Origin: Prosthecobacter algae
GTDB lineage: Bacteria > Verrucomicrobiota > Verrucomicrobiia > Verrucomicrobiales > Verrucomicrobiaceae
Reading direction: 5' to 3'
Length of the DNA stretch: 64,000 nt
NCBI RefSeq assembly: GCF_039542385.1
Contig: NZ_BAABIA010000004.1
Span: 540,385 to 604,384, forward strand
The translations under genes were made by a program, and so were the position numbers. Positions 1 through 11,200 of the stretch are shown piece after piece; the first letter of the stretch is position 1, and every line of letters starts with the position of its first letter. The notes beneath the pieces were generated by a model that had not been told where the DNA came from, did not search any database, and saw only the letters and a program-made list of their open reading frames with translations.

Positions 1-1455
1 GACGCGGCAAGGGAAGGCATCAACCTCCAATCCCACTGCCACCACCTGTTCCACTACGACATCCCGTGGAATCCGGGCCGCCTGGAGCAACGCAATGGCC
101 GCATTGATCGCAAGCTCCAACCGGAGCCCACGGTTTACTGCCACTACTTCGTTTATCGGCAGCGCCAGGAAGACCGCGTGCTGGAGGCCTTGGTGAAAAA
201 AACCGCCCGCATCCAGCAGGAACTCGGCAGCCTCTCCCAGGTGCTGGACCGCCGCATCGCTCAGAAACTCGAACTCGGCATCACCATGGCAGATGTGTCG
301 AAGCTGGTCGCCAGCATCGACGCCGAAGACGCCACCGCAGAGCAGGCCGCATCCCAGGCGGAACTCGAAGCCGCCCGTGAGCGGCAGGATGTCCTGCAAA
401 CCCAGGTGACCATGCTGGAAAATCGCATCGAGCAGGCCCGCCGCTGGATCAACTACTCGCACCCTGCCTTTGAGCAGGCGCTTTCCACCTCCCTGAAGCT
501 GAACCGCTACTCACCACTCGTCGCGGACACCACTGCCGCCGATGGCGCGACCTGCTATCGCTTCCCCAATGTCGCCACTGAGCAGGCTCTTGACCCCAGT
601 TGGACCGCCACGCTGGATACCCTTCGCGTCGCTCCAGAGAAAGGTCGGCGGGATCACCAGTGGCGGAAGGACTGCCCTGTCCGGCCCATTCGTTTCACTG
701 CGCCGCCCACGATTGATGACTCCAGCGTCCAGCTTCATCTCGGTCATCGCGTCGCGAAGCGGCTGCTCTCCCGCTTCCTCTCCCAGGGCTTCGTCAATCA
801 CGACCTCTCCCGCGCCTGCCTGGCGCAGTCGGACGATTCCGTTCCCCGCGTGGTCCTTCTCGGGCGGCTTGGCCTTTTTGGAAAGCACGCCACCCGGCTG
901 CATGAGGAAATCATCACCGTCACCGCCCGCTGGGAGCCGCCTGCGAAGCGTGGCGATGCTCCTCTGAAGCCCTATGGCCGCGATGCCGAGGCCCGCACCA
1001 TGGAGATCCTGGAGCGCTCCCTGCTTAGTCAGTCCGCACCCATTCAGGACGCCTCTCAGCAGCTCCTCCTAGATTCCATCCCCGCTGACATCAAAGCGCT
1101 GCTTCCCGCGTTGGAAGAAAGGGCCAAAGAGGCCGAGACCGACGCCCGCCGGAAGCTCCAGGACCGTGCCGAAGCCGAGGCCAAGGCCATGATCCACCTG
1201 TTAGAGTCCCAGAAAAAGCGCGTCGAAGCCAAGCTCTCCGAAACCCTGCCCCCCGACCAGCTCGAACTCGCCCTCGGCTTCTCCGCTGATGATATTGCCC
1301 AGGTGGAGCGCGAGGCCAAGGCTCAGCGCAAGTGGCTGGAAGACTACGCCATCCAGATCGTCGAGGAGCCCGCCCGCATCCGCGAGTTCTACGAGATCAA
1401 GACACCCCGCATCGAGCCCGTGGGCCTCGTTTATCTCTGGCCTCAGAAATCCTGA
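1..1455 (+). CDS. drmD: DrmD, SNF2-type helicase of class 1 DISARM (3' part only)
   Basis: This is the C-terminal 484 residues of a superfamily 2 helicase; the gene starts before the window. The first visible residues contain helicase motifs V/VI (EGINLQ, then WNPGRLEQRNGRIDR), typical of SNF2/RapA-like enzymes. A long charged, helical, coiled-coil-prone tail follows. In class 1 DISARM drmD lies directly before the adenine methylase, as here (11 bases separate the two genes). DrmD is an accessory helicase of the anti-phage system. The family call rests on the motif block plus the complete downstream drm gene order. Confidence 0.85.
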   Translation, partial: DAAREGINLQSHCHHLFHYDIPWNPGRLEQRNGRIDRKLQPEPTVYCHYFVYRQRQEDRVLEALVKKTARIQQELGSLSQVLDRRIAQKLELGITMADVSKLVASIDAEDATAEQAASQAELEAARERQDVLQTQVTMLENRIEQARRWINYSHPAFEQALSTSLKLNRYSPLVADTTAADGATCYRFPNVATEQALDPSWTATLDTLRVAPEKGRRDHQWRKDCPVRPIRFTAPPTIDDSSVQLHLGHRVAKRLLSRFLSQGFVNHDLSRACLAQSDDSVPRVVLLGRLGLFGKHATRLHEEIITVTARWEPPAKRGDAPLKPYGRDAEARTMEILERSLLSQSAPIQDASQQLLLDSIPADIKALLPALEERAKEAETDARRKLQDRAEAEAKAMIHLLESQKKRVEAKLSETLPPDQLELALGFSADDIAQVEREAKAQRKWLEDYAIQIVEEPARIREFYEIKTPRIEPVGLVYLWPQKS

Positions 1456-1466
1456 TCCCCCCGCTC

Positions 1467-4400
1467 ATGCCTGCCCCAGAGATCATTCGTTCCCTTGAAG
1501 CCCACAAGCGCTGGCTCGGCTACCTCCAGCCGGACGGCCTCGTCGTCTCCGCCGCTGCCCTGGTGGACAAAGGCCACTACTATCAGGAAGCCCAGCGCCA
1601 GCGTCAGATCGAACTCATTGATCACCTCAGCACCGCTCAGAGTTACGATGAAGAAACCGGCACCGTGGAAGTCACCGACTTCAAGGCCTTCGCCATCGAC
1701 TTCCTGCAATGGCCCGCCCAGGAGTGGGTGAACGCCGCCGATCTGCCTGACTCCTGCCACATCCTGCTGAAGGAAAGCACAGAGGTTCTCGCGCCATTCG
1801 CCGCCTTGCATCTCCCTCGCAGCCAGCGTGAGCAACTCTCGGCAGACCAGTCACCGTTCCAGCTTCTGCTCTATCCTTCCGGCCATCCCGAGGGCGAGTT
1901 TGATAAGGTCTATGAAAACCAGGCCAACACCTGGGAGACCACCGCCACTCGGCGTCTGGAGCGCCTGCTGCGTGAGACAGGCATCCCCATCGGGCTGCTG
2001 TATTCCAAGAGTGCCATTCGCTTGGTCTATGCCCCTAAAGGGGAAAATCCCGGCCACCTCACCTTCCGTTACGCGGACATGCTCAGCACCATGGGCCGCC
2101 CTATCCTCGGTGCCTTGGACCTGCTGCTGGGCCGCCCCATGCTGTTCCTGGGGGATGCTAGGAACCAACTCCCGGCACTGCTCCAGCACAGCCGCACCAT
2201 GCAGGCCAGCGTCTCCACCGCCTTGGCAGAGCAGGTCTTGGAGAGTCTCTACGAACTGGTGCGCGGCTTCCAGGCTGCCGATGCCCGTGTCCATGGTGAT
2301 CTGCTGCGTGGGCCGATGGCGCGTGATCCTGACGAGGTATATCATGGCCTGCTCACCGTCCTCCTTCGCCTCGTCTTCCTGCTCTTTGCGGAGGATCGCG
2401 GCCTGCTGCCCTCCAGTTCCCTGTTCAATCAGCACTACTCCCTCCACGCCCTCTTTGAGCGCCTGCGCCGGGATGCCGCCCTGCATCACGACACCATGGA
2501 TCAGCGCTTCGGCTCCTGGCCGCAGATACTCACCCTCTCCCGCCTCATACACAGCGGCTGTTACCACCGGGACCTCGCCATGCCCGCCCGCCTGGGGCAC
2601 CTCTTTGATCCGCAGCGCTTCCCCTTCCTGGAAGGTCGCTCCGATGACCGCAGCGATGTCCGTGATCCCGCCCACAGCCTGCCCACTGTATCCGATGGCA
2701 CGCTCTACCGGGTTTTGGAAAAGCTCCTCATCCTCCAGGGGGAGCGCCTCTCCTACCGCACGCTGGATGTGGAGCAGATCGGCTCAGTGTATCAGACCAT
2801 GATCGGCTTCACCTTGGAGATTGCCCAGGGCACCTCCATCGCCTTGAAGCCTGCCAAGAGTAAAGGCGTACCCGCCTTCCTGGATCTGGACGCCCTGCTG
2901 GCTGCCGAGCCTGGCAAACGCGCCGAGCAACTCCAGAAGACCACTGACCATAAAATCACCGGCAAGGCCGCCACCGCCCTGAAGGACGCCCTAAGCCATG
3001 ACGACCTCATTGCTGCACTGGAGCGCAAGATCGCCCACGCCGCTTCCCCGGAGAAGGCACCGCCTGGCTCCCTCATCCTTCAGCCGACCGATGAGCGCCG
3101 CCGCTCCGGCTCACACTACACTCCGCGCGCCCTCACCGCCCCCATTGTCAAAAAGACCCTGGAGCCCATCCTCGCGCGGTTGGGGGACAAGCCCACGCCT
3201 CAGCAAATCCTCGACCTCAAAGTCTGCGACCCCGCCGTCGGTTCTGGTGCTTTTCTTGTAGAGGGCTGCCGCCAGCTCGGGGATGCCCTTGTGTCCGCTT
3301 GGCAGCACTACGGTGACAGGCCAGTCATCCCGCCGGATGAGGACGAGCTACTACACGCCCGCCGCCTCGTCGCCCAGCGCTGCCTCTACGGCGTGGATCG
3401 TAACCCCATGGCCACCGACCTCGCCAAGCTCTCCCTCTGGCTCGCCACCTTGGCCAAGGATCACCCCTTCACCTTCCTGGATCACTCCCTGCGCTCCGGC
3501 GACGCTCTCGTCGGATTGAGCAAGAAGCAAATCATCGCCTTCCACTGGGATCTTAGCTCAGATCAGGCCAAACAACGCCAGCTCGGCGAAGACCAGCTTG
3601 AGAAAAGCATTGAAGTCGCCATCAACAAGCGCATTGGCATTCTCGAGGGCGGCGACCACATGCTCCCCGGCTTCAAAGCCGAACTCCTTCAGGCCGCAGA
3701 TACCGCACTCGAAAAAGCACGCCGCACCGGTGACCTCTGTGTCGCCGCCTTCTTCAATGGCGACAAACCCCGCGCCCGCGCCGAGCTGCGGGACCGCTAC
3801 CTGGACACCCTCATCGAGATCGCCTCCACCAAGGATGCCAAAGAGAACTTCACCAAGACCAACGAAGTCAAAGCCATCGTCGCCCAGCTCCGCCAAGGCG
3901 CGCCGCATCCTGTCCTCCCGTTCCATTGGGAAATCGAGTTCCCTGAAATCTTCGCACGCGGGAACGCTGGATTTGACGCATTTGTGGGAAACCCGCCTTA
4001 TGCCGGCAAAAACACAATATCGGCAGGTAATGCAGACAACTATGCACCTTTTCTGCAACACCAGCACCTCAACTCTCACGGGAACGCCGACTTAGCCGCC
4101 CACTTCTTTCGAAGGGCATACAACCATGTTCGAGAGCATGGCAATGTTGGTTTTGTCACTACAAATACGATAGGACAAGGTGATACTCGCGAGAGTGGTC
4201 TTGCTTGGCTTTGCACGAAAGCTTCGCCCAACGCAGAAATTTATAGTGCTGAACGCCGCATCAAATGGCCGGGAATTGCGGCAGTCACGGTCTCAACTGT
4301 TCACCTTCATAGAGGCATCTTCACCGGGGACAGATATTTGGATGGGAAAAAAACTTCTTTCATCAGTGCGTATCTGTTTCACGGCGGGAGCCATAATTCT

Positions 4401-6086
4401 CCCGAAACGTTGATCGAAAACTCTACCCTCAGTTTTCAGGGGGCAATCCCTTTAGGCAACGGCTTTTTCTTTGACGATACAAAGGTGGATAAAGGCAGTT
4501 GGCCAGTGTCATTAATGCATCACTTACTGGACAGGACTCCTGTCAATGGGTCCGTTGTATTGCCGTATATTGGAGGGTCGGAATTGCTAAACAACCCAAC
4601 TCATACCCCCCACCGGCATGTAATCTATTTCGGGGGAATGTCTGAAGAGAGCGCACGACAGTTTAGTGACTTGTTCGCCCTCATCGAAGAACGAGTTAAG
4701 CCCGAGCGCGAGACTAATAATCGGGAATCCCGTAAGTTGAATTGGTGGAGGTTCGGCGAGTTGGCCACCAAAATGTTTGAAGCAAAGGCATCCTATAAAA
4801 CACAACTGGCTCATTCGTTTGGACCATTCACACACCTCGCCTTCTGTAGGATACCCGCAAACATCATAATTGGCGGTCCTCATGTGTGTATCCTGGACAG
4901 AGGAAACGCGCAGTTTGCATGTCTCCAATCGAGAGTTCACATGACGTGGGTTCAAATGATGAGCTCATCATTCCAGGATGGCCTTCGCTACACCCCGAGC
5001 GACTGCTTCGAAACCTTTCCATTCCCAGTAGGGTGGGAGACCGATTCGGCGTTAGAGGCAGCGGGTCAGGCGTACTACGAGTTCCGTGCTGAGCTGTTGG
5101 TGACGAACAGCGAGGGGTTGACGTCAACCTACAATCGCTTCCACGACCCCGAGGAAACCGCCCCCGGCATCCTCCGTCTGCGCGAACTCCATACGGCCAT
5201 GGACCACGCCGTCCTCACCGCCTACGGCTGGAGCGACCTCATGGAAACCGGCCGCACCGTGTGCGATTTCATCCCCGACTACTACGACGAACCCGAGGAA
5301 GAAGGCGGCGACCCCGTCCCCAAAAGCATCCGCTACCGCTGGCCCGACGCCACCCGCGACGAAGTCCTGGCCCGCCTCCTGAAACTCAACGCCGAACGCC
5401 ACGCCCAAGAAGTCCGCCAAGGACTCCACAGCAGCACCGCTCAGAAAGCCGCCCAGAAAACCCCGGCCAAGAAAGCGACCCAAAAGGCGGCGAAGAAAGA
5501 GGTCCCCAAACAACCTGCTTCAAACCAGGAAGACACCCCGCGCCTAGCGCAGGCCTCCTTGCAATTTGGACCTGAGGATCTTGCTCTTTTCCAGGCACCG
5601 GTTGTTCCAGACGGTCGCCGGCCGCCTTCGGCTCCTCGTATCAAGGAGAGTGATCCCAACATCTATGCAACAGCATTGGTCGCGGCGTTGCTTCACGAAG
5701 CTCAAGGCCCATTGCCATGGAAGCGCCTTCGTGACTCCTACATCCTGGCGACAATCCCAAGACTGATGGCGAGTCATGCTCTGCCAGATGATAGGCAACG
5801 AGTAGAGTCCTGGAGAAAGACTTGGGATCAAGTCGCTGGCCCAGAACACCTGCTGCAAGCGCTCATCAACCTCGGTGGGAGGAAACTTGCAGTGGAAGAA
5901 CGCCCGTCGGGCGAGCCTGTCTTCCAACTTCAGGATGGATTCGTCATGAACCCCGAACCACACGTTTGCTATGATGCCTGGTTAGCACTTAGAATTTCCG
6001 AACCCTTTGCAGAAGAAGTGGAGCTTGAATTGGAGGAGTTCGATCTGGCTCAACTTGATCAAAAAGTGTTTGCTCTCGCCGCCTGA
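1467..6086 (+). CDS. drmMI: DrmMI, N6-adenine DNA methyltransferase of class 1 DISARM
   Basis: A large type IIG-like methylase of 1539 residues. It has the SAM-binding motif DPAVGSGAF (about residue 590) and the catalytic NPPY motif (about residue 840) of amino-methyltransferases. In DISARM the methylase marks host DNA as self. The ATG at 1467 is preferred to an upstream in-frame codon that would overlap drmD. The part after NPPY (about 3990-5110), which should hold the target-recognition domain, is visibly poorer in GC than its flanks, suggesting domain exchange. A Lys/Ala-rich linker (about 5440-5515) separates it from a C-terminal region, also of lower GC. The next gene starts 5 bases after the stop. 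Confidence 0.9.
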   Translation: MPAPEIIRSLEAHKRWLGYLQPDGLVVSAAALVDKGHYYQEAQRQRQIELIDHLSTAQSYDEETGTVEVTDFKAFAIDFLQWPAQEWVNAADLPDSCHILLKESTEVLAPFAALHLPRSQREQLSADQSPFQLLLYPSGHPEGEFDKVYENQANTWETTATRRLERLLRETGIPIGLLYSKSAIRLVYAPKGENPGHLTFRYADMLSTMGRPILGALDLLLGRPMLFLGDARNQLPALLQHSRTMQASVSTALAEQVLESLYELVRGFQAADARVHGDLLRGPMARDPDEVYHGLLTVLLRLVFLLFAEDRGLLPSSSLFNQHYSLHALFERLRRDAALHHDTMDQRFGSWPQILTLSRLIHSGCYHRDLAMPARLGHLFDPQRFPFLEGRSDDRSDVRDPAHSLPTVSDGTLYRVLEKLLILQGERLSYRTLDVEQIGSVYQTMIGFTLEIAQGTSIALKPAKSKGVPAFLDLDALLAAEPGKRAEQLQKTTDHKITGKAATALKDALSHDDLIAALERKIAHAASPEKAPPGSLILQPTDERRRSGSHYTPRALTAPIVKKTLEPILARLGDKPTPQQILDLKVCDPAVGSGAFLVEGCRQLGDALVSAWQHYGDRPVIPPDEDELLHARRLVAQRCLYGVDRNPMATDLAKLSLWLATLAKDHPFTFLDHSLRSGDALVGLSKKQIIAFHWDLSSDQAKQRQLGEDQLEKSIEVAINKRIGILEGGDHMLPGFKAELLQAADTALEKARRTGDLCVAAFFNGDKPRARAELRDRYLDTLIEIASTKDAKENFTKTNEVKAIVAQLRQGAPHPVLPFHWEIEFPEIFARGNAGFDAFVGNPPYAGKNTISAGNADNYAPFLQHQHLNSHGNADLAAHFFRRAYNHVREHGNVGFVTTNTIGQGDTRESGLAWLCTKASPNAEIYSAERRIKWPGIAAVTVSTVHLHRGIFTGDRYLDGKKTSFISAYLFHGGSHNSPETLIENSTLSFQGAIPLGNGFFFDDTKVDKGSWPVSLMHHLLDRTPVNGSVVLPYIGGSELLNNPTHTPHRHVIYFGGMSEESARQFSDLFALIEERVKPERETNNRESRKLNWWRFGELATKMFEAKASYKTQLAHSFGPFTHLAFCRIPANIIIGGPHVCILDRGNAQFACLQSRVHMTWVQMMSSSFQDGLRYTPSDCFETFPFPVGWETDSALEAAGQAYYEFRAELLVTNSEGLTSTYNRFHDPEETAPGILRLRELHTAMDHAVLTAYGWSDLMETGRTVCDFIPDYYDEPEEEGGDPVPKSIRYRWPDATRDEVLARLLKLNAERHAQEVRQGLHSSTAQKAAQKTPAKKATQKAAKKEVPKQPASNQEDTPRLAQASLQFGPEDLALFQAPVVPDGRRPPSAPRIKESDPNIYATALVAALLHEAQGPLPWKRLRDSYILATIPRLMASHALPDDRQRVESWRKTWDQVAGPEHLLQALINLGGRKLAVEERPSGEPVFQLQDGFVMNPEPHVCYDAWLALRISEPFAEEVELELEEFDLAQLDQKVFALAA

Positions 6087-6091
6087 TTCCC

Positions 6092-8155
6092 ATGAAGACC
6101 GACACTTCACAGCCATCACTGGAACTGACTCTGAAAGAGCCTCCCATTTCATTTGTTCCTCTGCCAGGGCGTGAAGAGCCTGCCATCTGGGTTTCAAAGA
6201 TTGGCGTGTTCAAAAATTGGAAACCTGTGGAGGAGAATCAGCTCCGAGTCTTCACCCTCCACCGAGGGCTCAACATTCTGTGGGCGAACCCAGACGGGGC
6301 CAATCCAGAAGAGAATCGGCTCAGCGGCCACGGTGCGGGGAAATCAACCTTTTGCCGTCTCATACGCCATCTCTTGAACGAAGACGCTGCTGGGACAGCG
6401 GCGTTCCTTGAAGGCTTGCGGCAGCGTTTCGATAATCCATGGCTGGTGGGCGAGGTCTGGGTCAGCGGCCAGCGTTGGCTGGTGGGTCGCCCGCTCAGTG
6501 ATCACGGGCACCACTCATTCGCCTTCAAAGGTGAGTCGTTGAGCTTTGATTACCCCGAAAAGCCGCCGCGCCAGGGATATAAGGAGTATCAAGAAGCGCT
6601 GGAGTCTGCTGCACTTGGAGGGGTGGTTCAAAAGCGTTTGCCTGATTCGCAAAAGGAACTGGATTGGCAGCGCCTGATTCCATGGCTTTCACGGGATCAA
6701 GAAGCCCACTACAGTGGGCTGTTGGAATGGCGACATAAGGACAGTGAACACAAAAGCCCAGTTCCGTCGCATGATGACCGAGGACACATCCTTCGTCTGG
6801 TGTTGGGGCTTTTGAACAGTCAGGAGAAGGAACTGCTGGAAAAATACGCGCGTGAATACGAGCAGCACGAAAAGAAGGTCCGTGAGCGCCCTCGAAAAGA
6901 AAGCATCGTCGAGAATGACCGCTCCCGTCTCTCCCAGGTTCTGGGAGGGTCCAAGATTCCCAATCCAGACGATGTGGAAGCTGACCTGCTGAAGGCGAAC
7001 CTGGATCAGCATGTCAAAGAGCTCCGAGAAAGCGTCAACTTAGAGCCCGCCAAGCTTCGGCATGAGGAGGAAATTGCCCCCTTCATCAAGGAACTCGACT
7101 TGGCTCGGGCAGCGTGGGCATTCGCAGATGAATGGGCTGGGGAACTTGAAGATGTGATCACGAAAAAAGAGGCCGAACTCAGAGGAGAAACCCTTCCGGC
7201 TGCCCCGAGAATTGAGCCGAAAAGGCGGGACGTGATGAACAACATGATGAAAGGGCTGGGACCATTCCCTGGCTACTGTTCGCATGATATGAACGATGCA
7301 TGGAGAGCCAAATGCCCAATCGCCAAACAACGGCCCACTGACGATGACGAAGTTGTTGATGCTGTGAAGCAGATTGCCGCTTCGCCCAAGAGTCCGAAGG
7401 AAGACGAGATCTCTCGCGACAAGGTGGAACTAGCGCGTCGCAACAAAGTGGTGGCTGAACGCAAAGCATTGCTAGACACTGCGCAGGCGAAAGTGAACGC
7501 ACTAAGAACCCGTCACGCTGCGGAGCTTGCTCAGATCAACTTTCCAAACCTACAGGCGGGTCAAATCGAAACGTATCTTTCGTCTTTCAAACAGTCGTAT
7601 GCAGACTTGAAGACATGGGATGCGGCGATTGATGAACATCATGATCAAAAACAAAAGCTGACCGCCGCGTTACAAAAACTGTCTGAACAACACGACACAG
7701 CAGTGCGTGCCTTCCAACGTCTTTATGACTACTTCGCCAAAGAGTTGCTTGGGAGGCAAGTGACCGGCGAGGTGGAAATCAAGGCTGGCAAATCCATCCA
7801 TCCAGAAATTGTGTTTGGAGGGAAGCGTGAAAGTGCGGCCTTGAAGGTAAGCAAATGGTTAGCTTTCGACTTAGCGGCCATGGTGTTTGGCACCACCAAT
7901 CGGGACTGCCATCATCCTCGGTTCCTCATGCACGACAGCCCACGCGAGTCCGATCTCGCCCGAGGGATTTATTCGTCGATTTTCACCACAGTCCAAAAAT
8001 GGGCGGAGTTGTTTGGCACTGAGCCACCATTTCAATACATCATCACTACCACTGAAGCTCCACCTGATCACCTTAACCGCGCACCGTGGAGACTCACGCC
8101 AGTCTTGGACGCTTCGACGGACGAGGGAAGGTTGTTGGGGGTAAATCTGGAGTAG
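6092..8155 (+). CDS. Rad50/SMC-like coiled-coil ATPase inside the DISARM locus
   Basis: A 687-residue P-loop protein with a Walker A variant, SGHGAGKST (residues 78-86), in which the usual first Gly is Ser. The central part, roughly residues 240-560, is charged, helical and coiled-coil-like. The C-terminal lobe contains FLMHDSPRES (about residue 610), which resembles the Walker B/D-loop region of DUF2326/RecF-like ATPases. A Cys pair 12 residues apart (near residues 396-408) sits between helical segments, where Rad50 proteins carry a hook. It is packed between drmMI and drmA on the same strand, so co-expression is likely. It is not one of the five canonical class 1 DISARM genes. Its role is unknown; DNA-end or phage-DNA sensing is a guess. 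Confidence 0.7.
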   Translation: MKTDTSQPSLELTLKEPPISFVPLPGREEPAIWVSKIGVFKNWKPVEENQLRVFTLHRGLNILWANPDGANPEENRLSGHGAGKSTFCRLIRHLLNEDAAGTAAFLEGLRQRFDNPWLVGEVWVSGQRWLVGRPLSDHGHHSFAFKGESLSFDYPEKPPRQGYKEYQEALESAALGGVVQKRLPDSQKELDWQRLIPWLSRDQEAHYSGLLEWRHKDSEHKSPVPSHDDRGHILRLVLGLLNSQEKELLEKYAREYEQHEKKVRERPRKESIVENDRSRLSQVLGGSKIPNPDDVEADLLKANLDQHVKELRESVNLEPAKLRHEEEIAPFIKELDLARAAWAFADEWAGELEDVITKKEAELRGETLPAAPRIEPKRRDVMNNMMKGLGPFPGYCSHDMNDAWRAKCPIAKQRPTDDDEVVDAVKQIAASPKSPKEDEISRDKVELARRNKVVAERKALLDTAQAKVNALRTRHAAELAQINFPNLQAGQIETYLSSFKQSYADLKTWDAAIDEHHDQKQKLTAALQKLSEQHDTAVRAFQRLYDYFAKELLGRQVTGEVEIKAGKSIHPEIVFGGKRESAALKVSKWLAFDLAAMVFGTTNRDCHHPRFLMHDSPRESDLARGIYSSIFTTVQKWAELFGTEPPFQYIITTTEAPPDHLNRAPWRLTPVLDASTDEGRLLGVNLE

Positions 8156-8219
8156 CCCAATGCTTTATGAGGTGTTGCCTGAAAGCTGAAGAACGAATGC
8201 ATTTGCCTTCTCGAAAACC

Positions 8220-11200
8220 ATGACTCCCAGCCAAACCCGCACGGACCTCGCCGAAAACCTTGAACTGGACTTGATCGGCCCGCGCAACAGTCATGCCTGC
8301 GCCAACGAGCTGTTAAGTGACTCCCCCACGCAGTGGTATCTCACCGGGTTCCTGGTGCCGGTGAAGGCGGACATGGACACGAAGCTGGATGACACGGTGC
8401 AGGATGAGATCGACGAAGCGCCCGTCTCCGGCGGCTACGATGACAATGCACCCGTGGACCGTTCCGCCTCCGGCGGGAACTACCTGCCCGCCTCCATGGG
8501 CCTGACAGTGATCGTGCCTGCGGGCGCGAAAGAGATCTCGGTGGCGGTGGAGTGGGGAGACTACATCGAGGAAAAATATCTAGCGAAGGGGGAGAAGGGC
8601 GAGCCGAAGGAGCTGTATGGCTACCGGCGGCTGCCTAGAGCGGTGACGATGTCGATAGCCTTGCCTTCGCTGCACAGCAGTGAGGCTGAGGAGCTGGAGA
8701 TCCCTGGCAGCAAGATCAAAACTGGGGACGCGGGCGGTATGATGCTGACCTGCATCGCCAGGCCCGCCCAAAGCCATGGGGCGCTCCCGCCAGGGTGCCG
8801 GGCGGTGACGGTGTTTCTGGTGAACAACCGGGTGGCGGACAAGGACCACTCCTACCGCGCCTGCGCCTACCAGGCGGTGTTGCGCGTGACCTGCGCCGAG
8901 GGACTGGTTGGACGCCCCGACTTGCGCGGTCTGGCCACGACCCTGCACTCGGACCCGGATCATGATCTGGCGGACCTGCATTTCCGCGATGTGCTGGACT
9001 ACGGCATCGGTCACGGCGTGAGCGTGGTGTATGACAGCCGACCCGCTGCGATGGTGAACAGTGTGGAGACAAGCTGGGTGCCGCGCTACGAGGTGGAACG
9101 GGTGGTGGCGAGTGACATCCCGCAGGTGGAGTTCTCCATGCAGGCGCTGGCCAGCTTCACGGATGCTGGCCTACTGGGCGCTGCCTTGCGCCCGCTGGTG
9201 GTGCAATACCGTCAATGGCTTGAGGCTCGGCTGGCCGAGGCTCAAAGCCTGACGACGGAAAAGCGCCGGAACGTGGCGCTGAATTTGGTCAATGAAGCCC
9301 GTGCTGCGGCGGACCGCATCGAGCAGGGGATCGCCCTGCTGGAAACGAATGCTGAGGCTTTCCGTGCGTTCACGCTGGCGAACCACTGCATGTTGGAGGC
9401 CGCAGCGCGCCGCCTGAAGGAGGTGCCACGGGAGAAGATCAAGTGGCGGCCCTTCCAGCTCGCTTTCATCCTGCTCAACCTGCCGGGCTTGGCTGATCCG
9501 CACAACGATCAACGGCGCATGGTGGAACTGCTATTCTTTCCAACCGGGGGCGGCAAGACGGAAGCGTATCTGGGCCTAGCTGCCTTCCAACTCCTGCACC
9601 GGCGGCTGACTTACCCCGGCATCCGCTCCGCCGGAGTGAGTGTGCTGATGCGCTACACGCTGCGGCTGCTAACGCTGGACCAGCTAGGCCGCGCCGCCGC
9701 ACTGATCTGTGCCCTAGAACTGGAACGGCGGAAAGATCCCGCCACTCTGGGCACATGGCCCTTTGAGATCGGGCTCTGGGTGGGCTCCGGCGCGACCCCG
9801 AATCGTCTGGGCCACCAGGGCTACAGCGGGCCAGGGAAGGATGACACGGCCTACATCAAGACCAAACGTTTCCGTGAAAATGACCTGGCCAATCCTGCGC
9901 CCATCCCGCTGGAAAGCTGTCCGTGGTGTGAGACGCGATTTGGCAAAACCAGCTTCCGCATGGTGCCGACCGAAAAAGCACCAACGAACCTCCAAATCAC
10001 CTGCCACAACTATGAGTGTCAGTTTTCCCAAGGCACGGGATTGCCCATCCTGACTGTGGACGAAACAATCTACCGACGACTACCAGCCTTCCTGATCGCC
10101 ACGGTGGATAAGTTCGCCGCGCTGCCCTGGGAAGGGCGTGCAGGGGCGCTACTGGGACGCGTTAACTACTATGACGCGCTTGGCTTCTACGGCCCGATGG
10201 ACGCCCCCAAGGGCACCAAAATGGAAGACGTGCTGCCAGGGCCGGACCTGATCATCCAAGATGAACTTCACCTCATCTCCGGTCCGCTGGGCACCATCGC
10301 CGGGGTCTATGAGGTCGCCATCGAGAAGCTGTGCGAGCGCTTCTCCATCGACGGCCAGAAGGTGCGGGTGCCAAAGATCATCGCCTCCACCGCCACGGTG
10401 CGACGGGCGAACCGGCAGATTCAGGCGCTCTTTGGCAGGCCAACGACGCGCATTTTCCCCTCGCCAGGGACCAGCCGACACGATTCGTTTTTCGCCAAGA
10501 CGGTCGCAATCAACCCCGAGGACGGCCAGACCAACGGGCGGCTGTATCTGGGAGTGGCAGCCCAAGGACGCAGCTTGAAGAAGGTGTTCCTGCGGGTGGC
10601 GCTGGCGATCATGAGCCGGACGCAGACGCTTTATTCCGGCAGCGATCCCGAGGCGAAAGCCTGCGCCGATCCTTACATGACGCTGCTTGGCTACTTCAAC
10701 AGTCTGCGAGAGCTGGGTGGTAGCAGGCGCATCGTGGAGGATGAAGTGCTGATGCAACTGGACCGCTTCGCTAACCGCCAGCGGTTGGAGCCCGCTGATC
10801 CGATTTTCTCGAACCGGAGTATCGACATGAGCCAGATCCGCGAGCTAACCTCCCGAGTCTCCACCAAGGACATCGCCGCGACGAAGGAGAAAATGGGCAA
10901 GCCGCACTCCGATGGAGAAGGCTGCGATGTGGTATTGGCGACGAACATGATTTCCGTGGGTCTGGACGTGACCCGTCTGGGCCTGATGCTGGTTCTGGGG
11001 CAGCCGAAAGGCAGCTCCGAATACATCCAGGCGACCAGCCGCGTGGGACGTGAGGTGACGCGCCCTGGCCTGGTGATCACCCTGTTGAATCCGCACAAGC
11101 CAAGGGACAGATCTCACTTTGAGCAGTTCCAGCTTTATCACCAGTCGTTCTATCGGTCCGTGGAAGCTACGAGCGTCACGCCCTTTTCCCCCAGAGCACT

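Noticed and set aside
5110..5135. GAGGGGTT match inside drmMI
   Set aside because: It lacks the second box at the right distance and lies inside a coding region.
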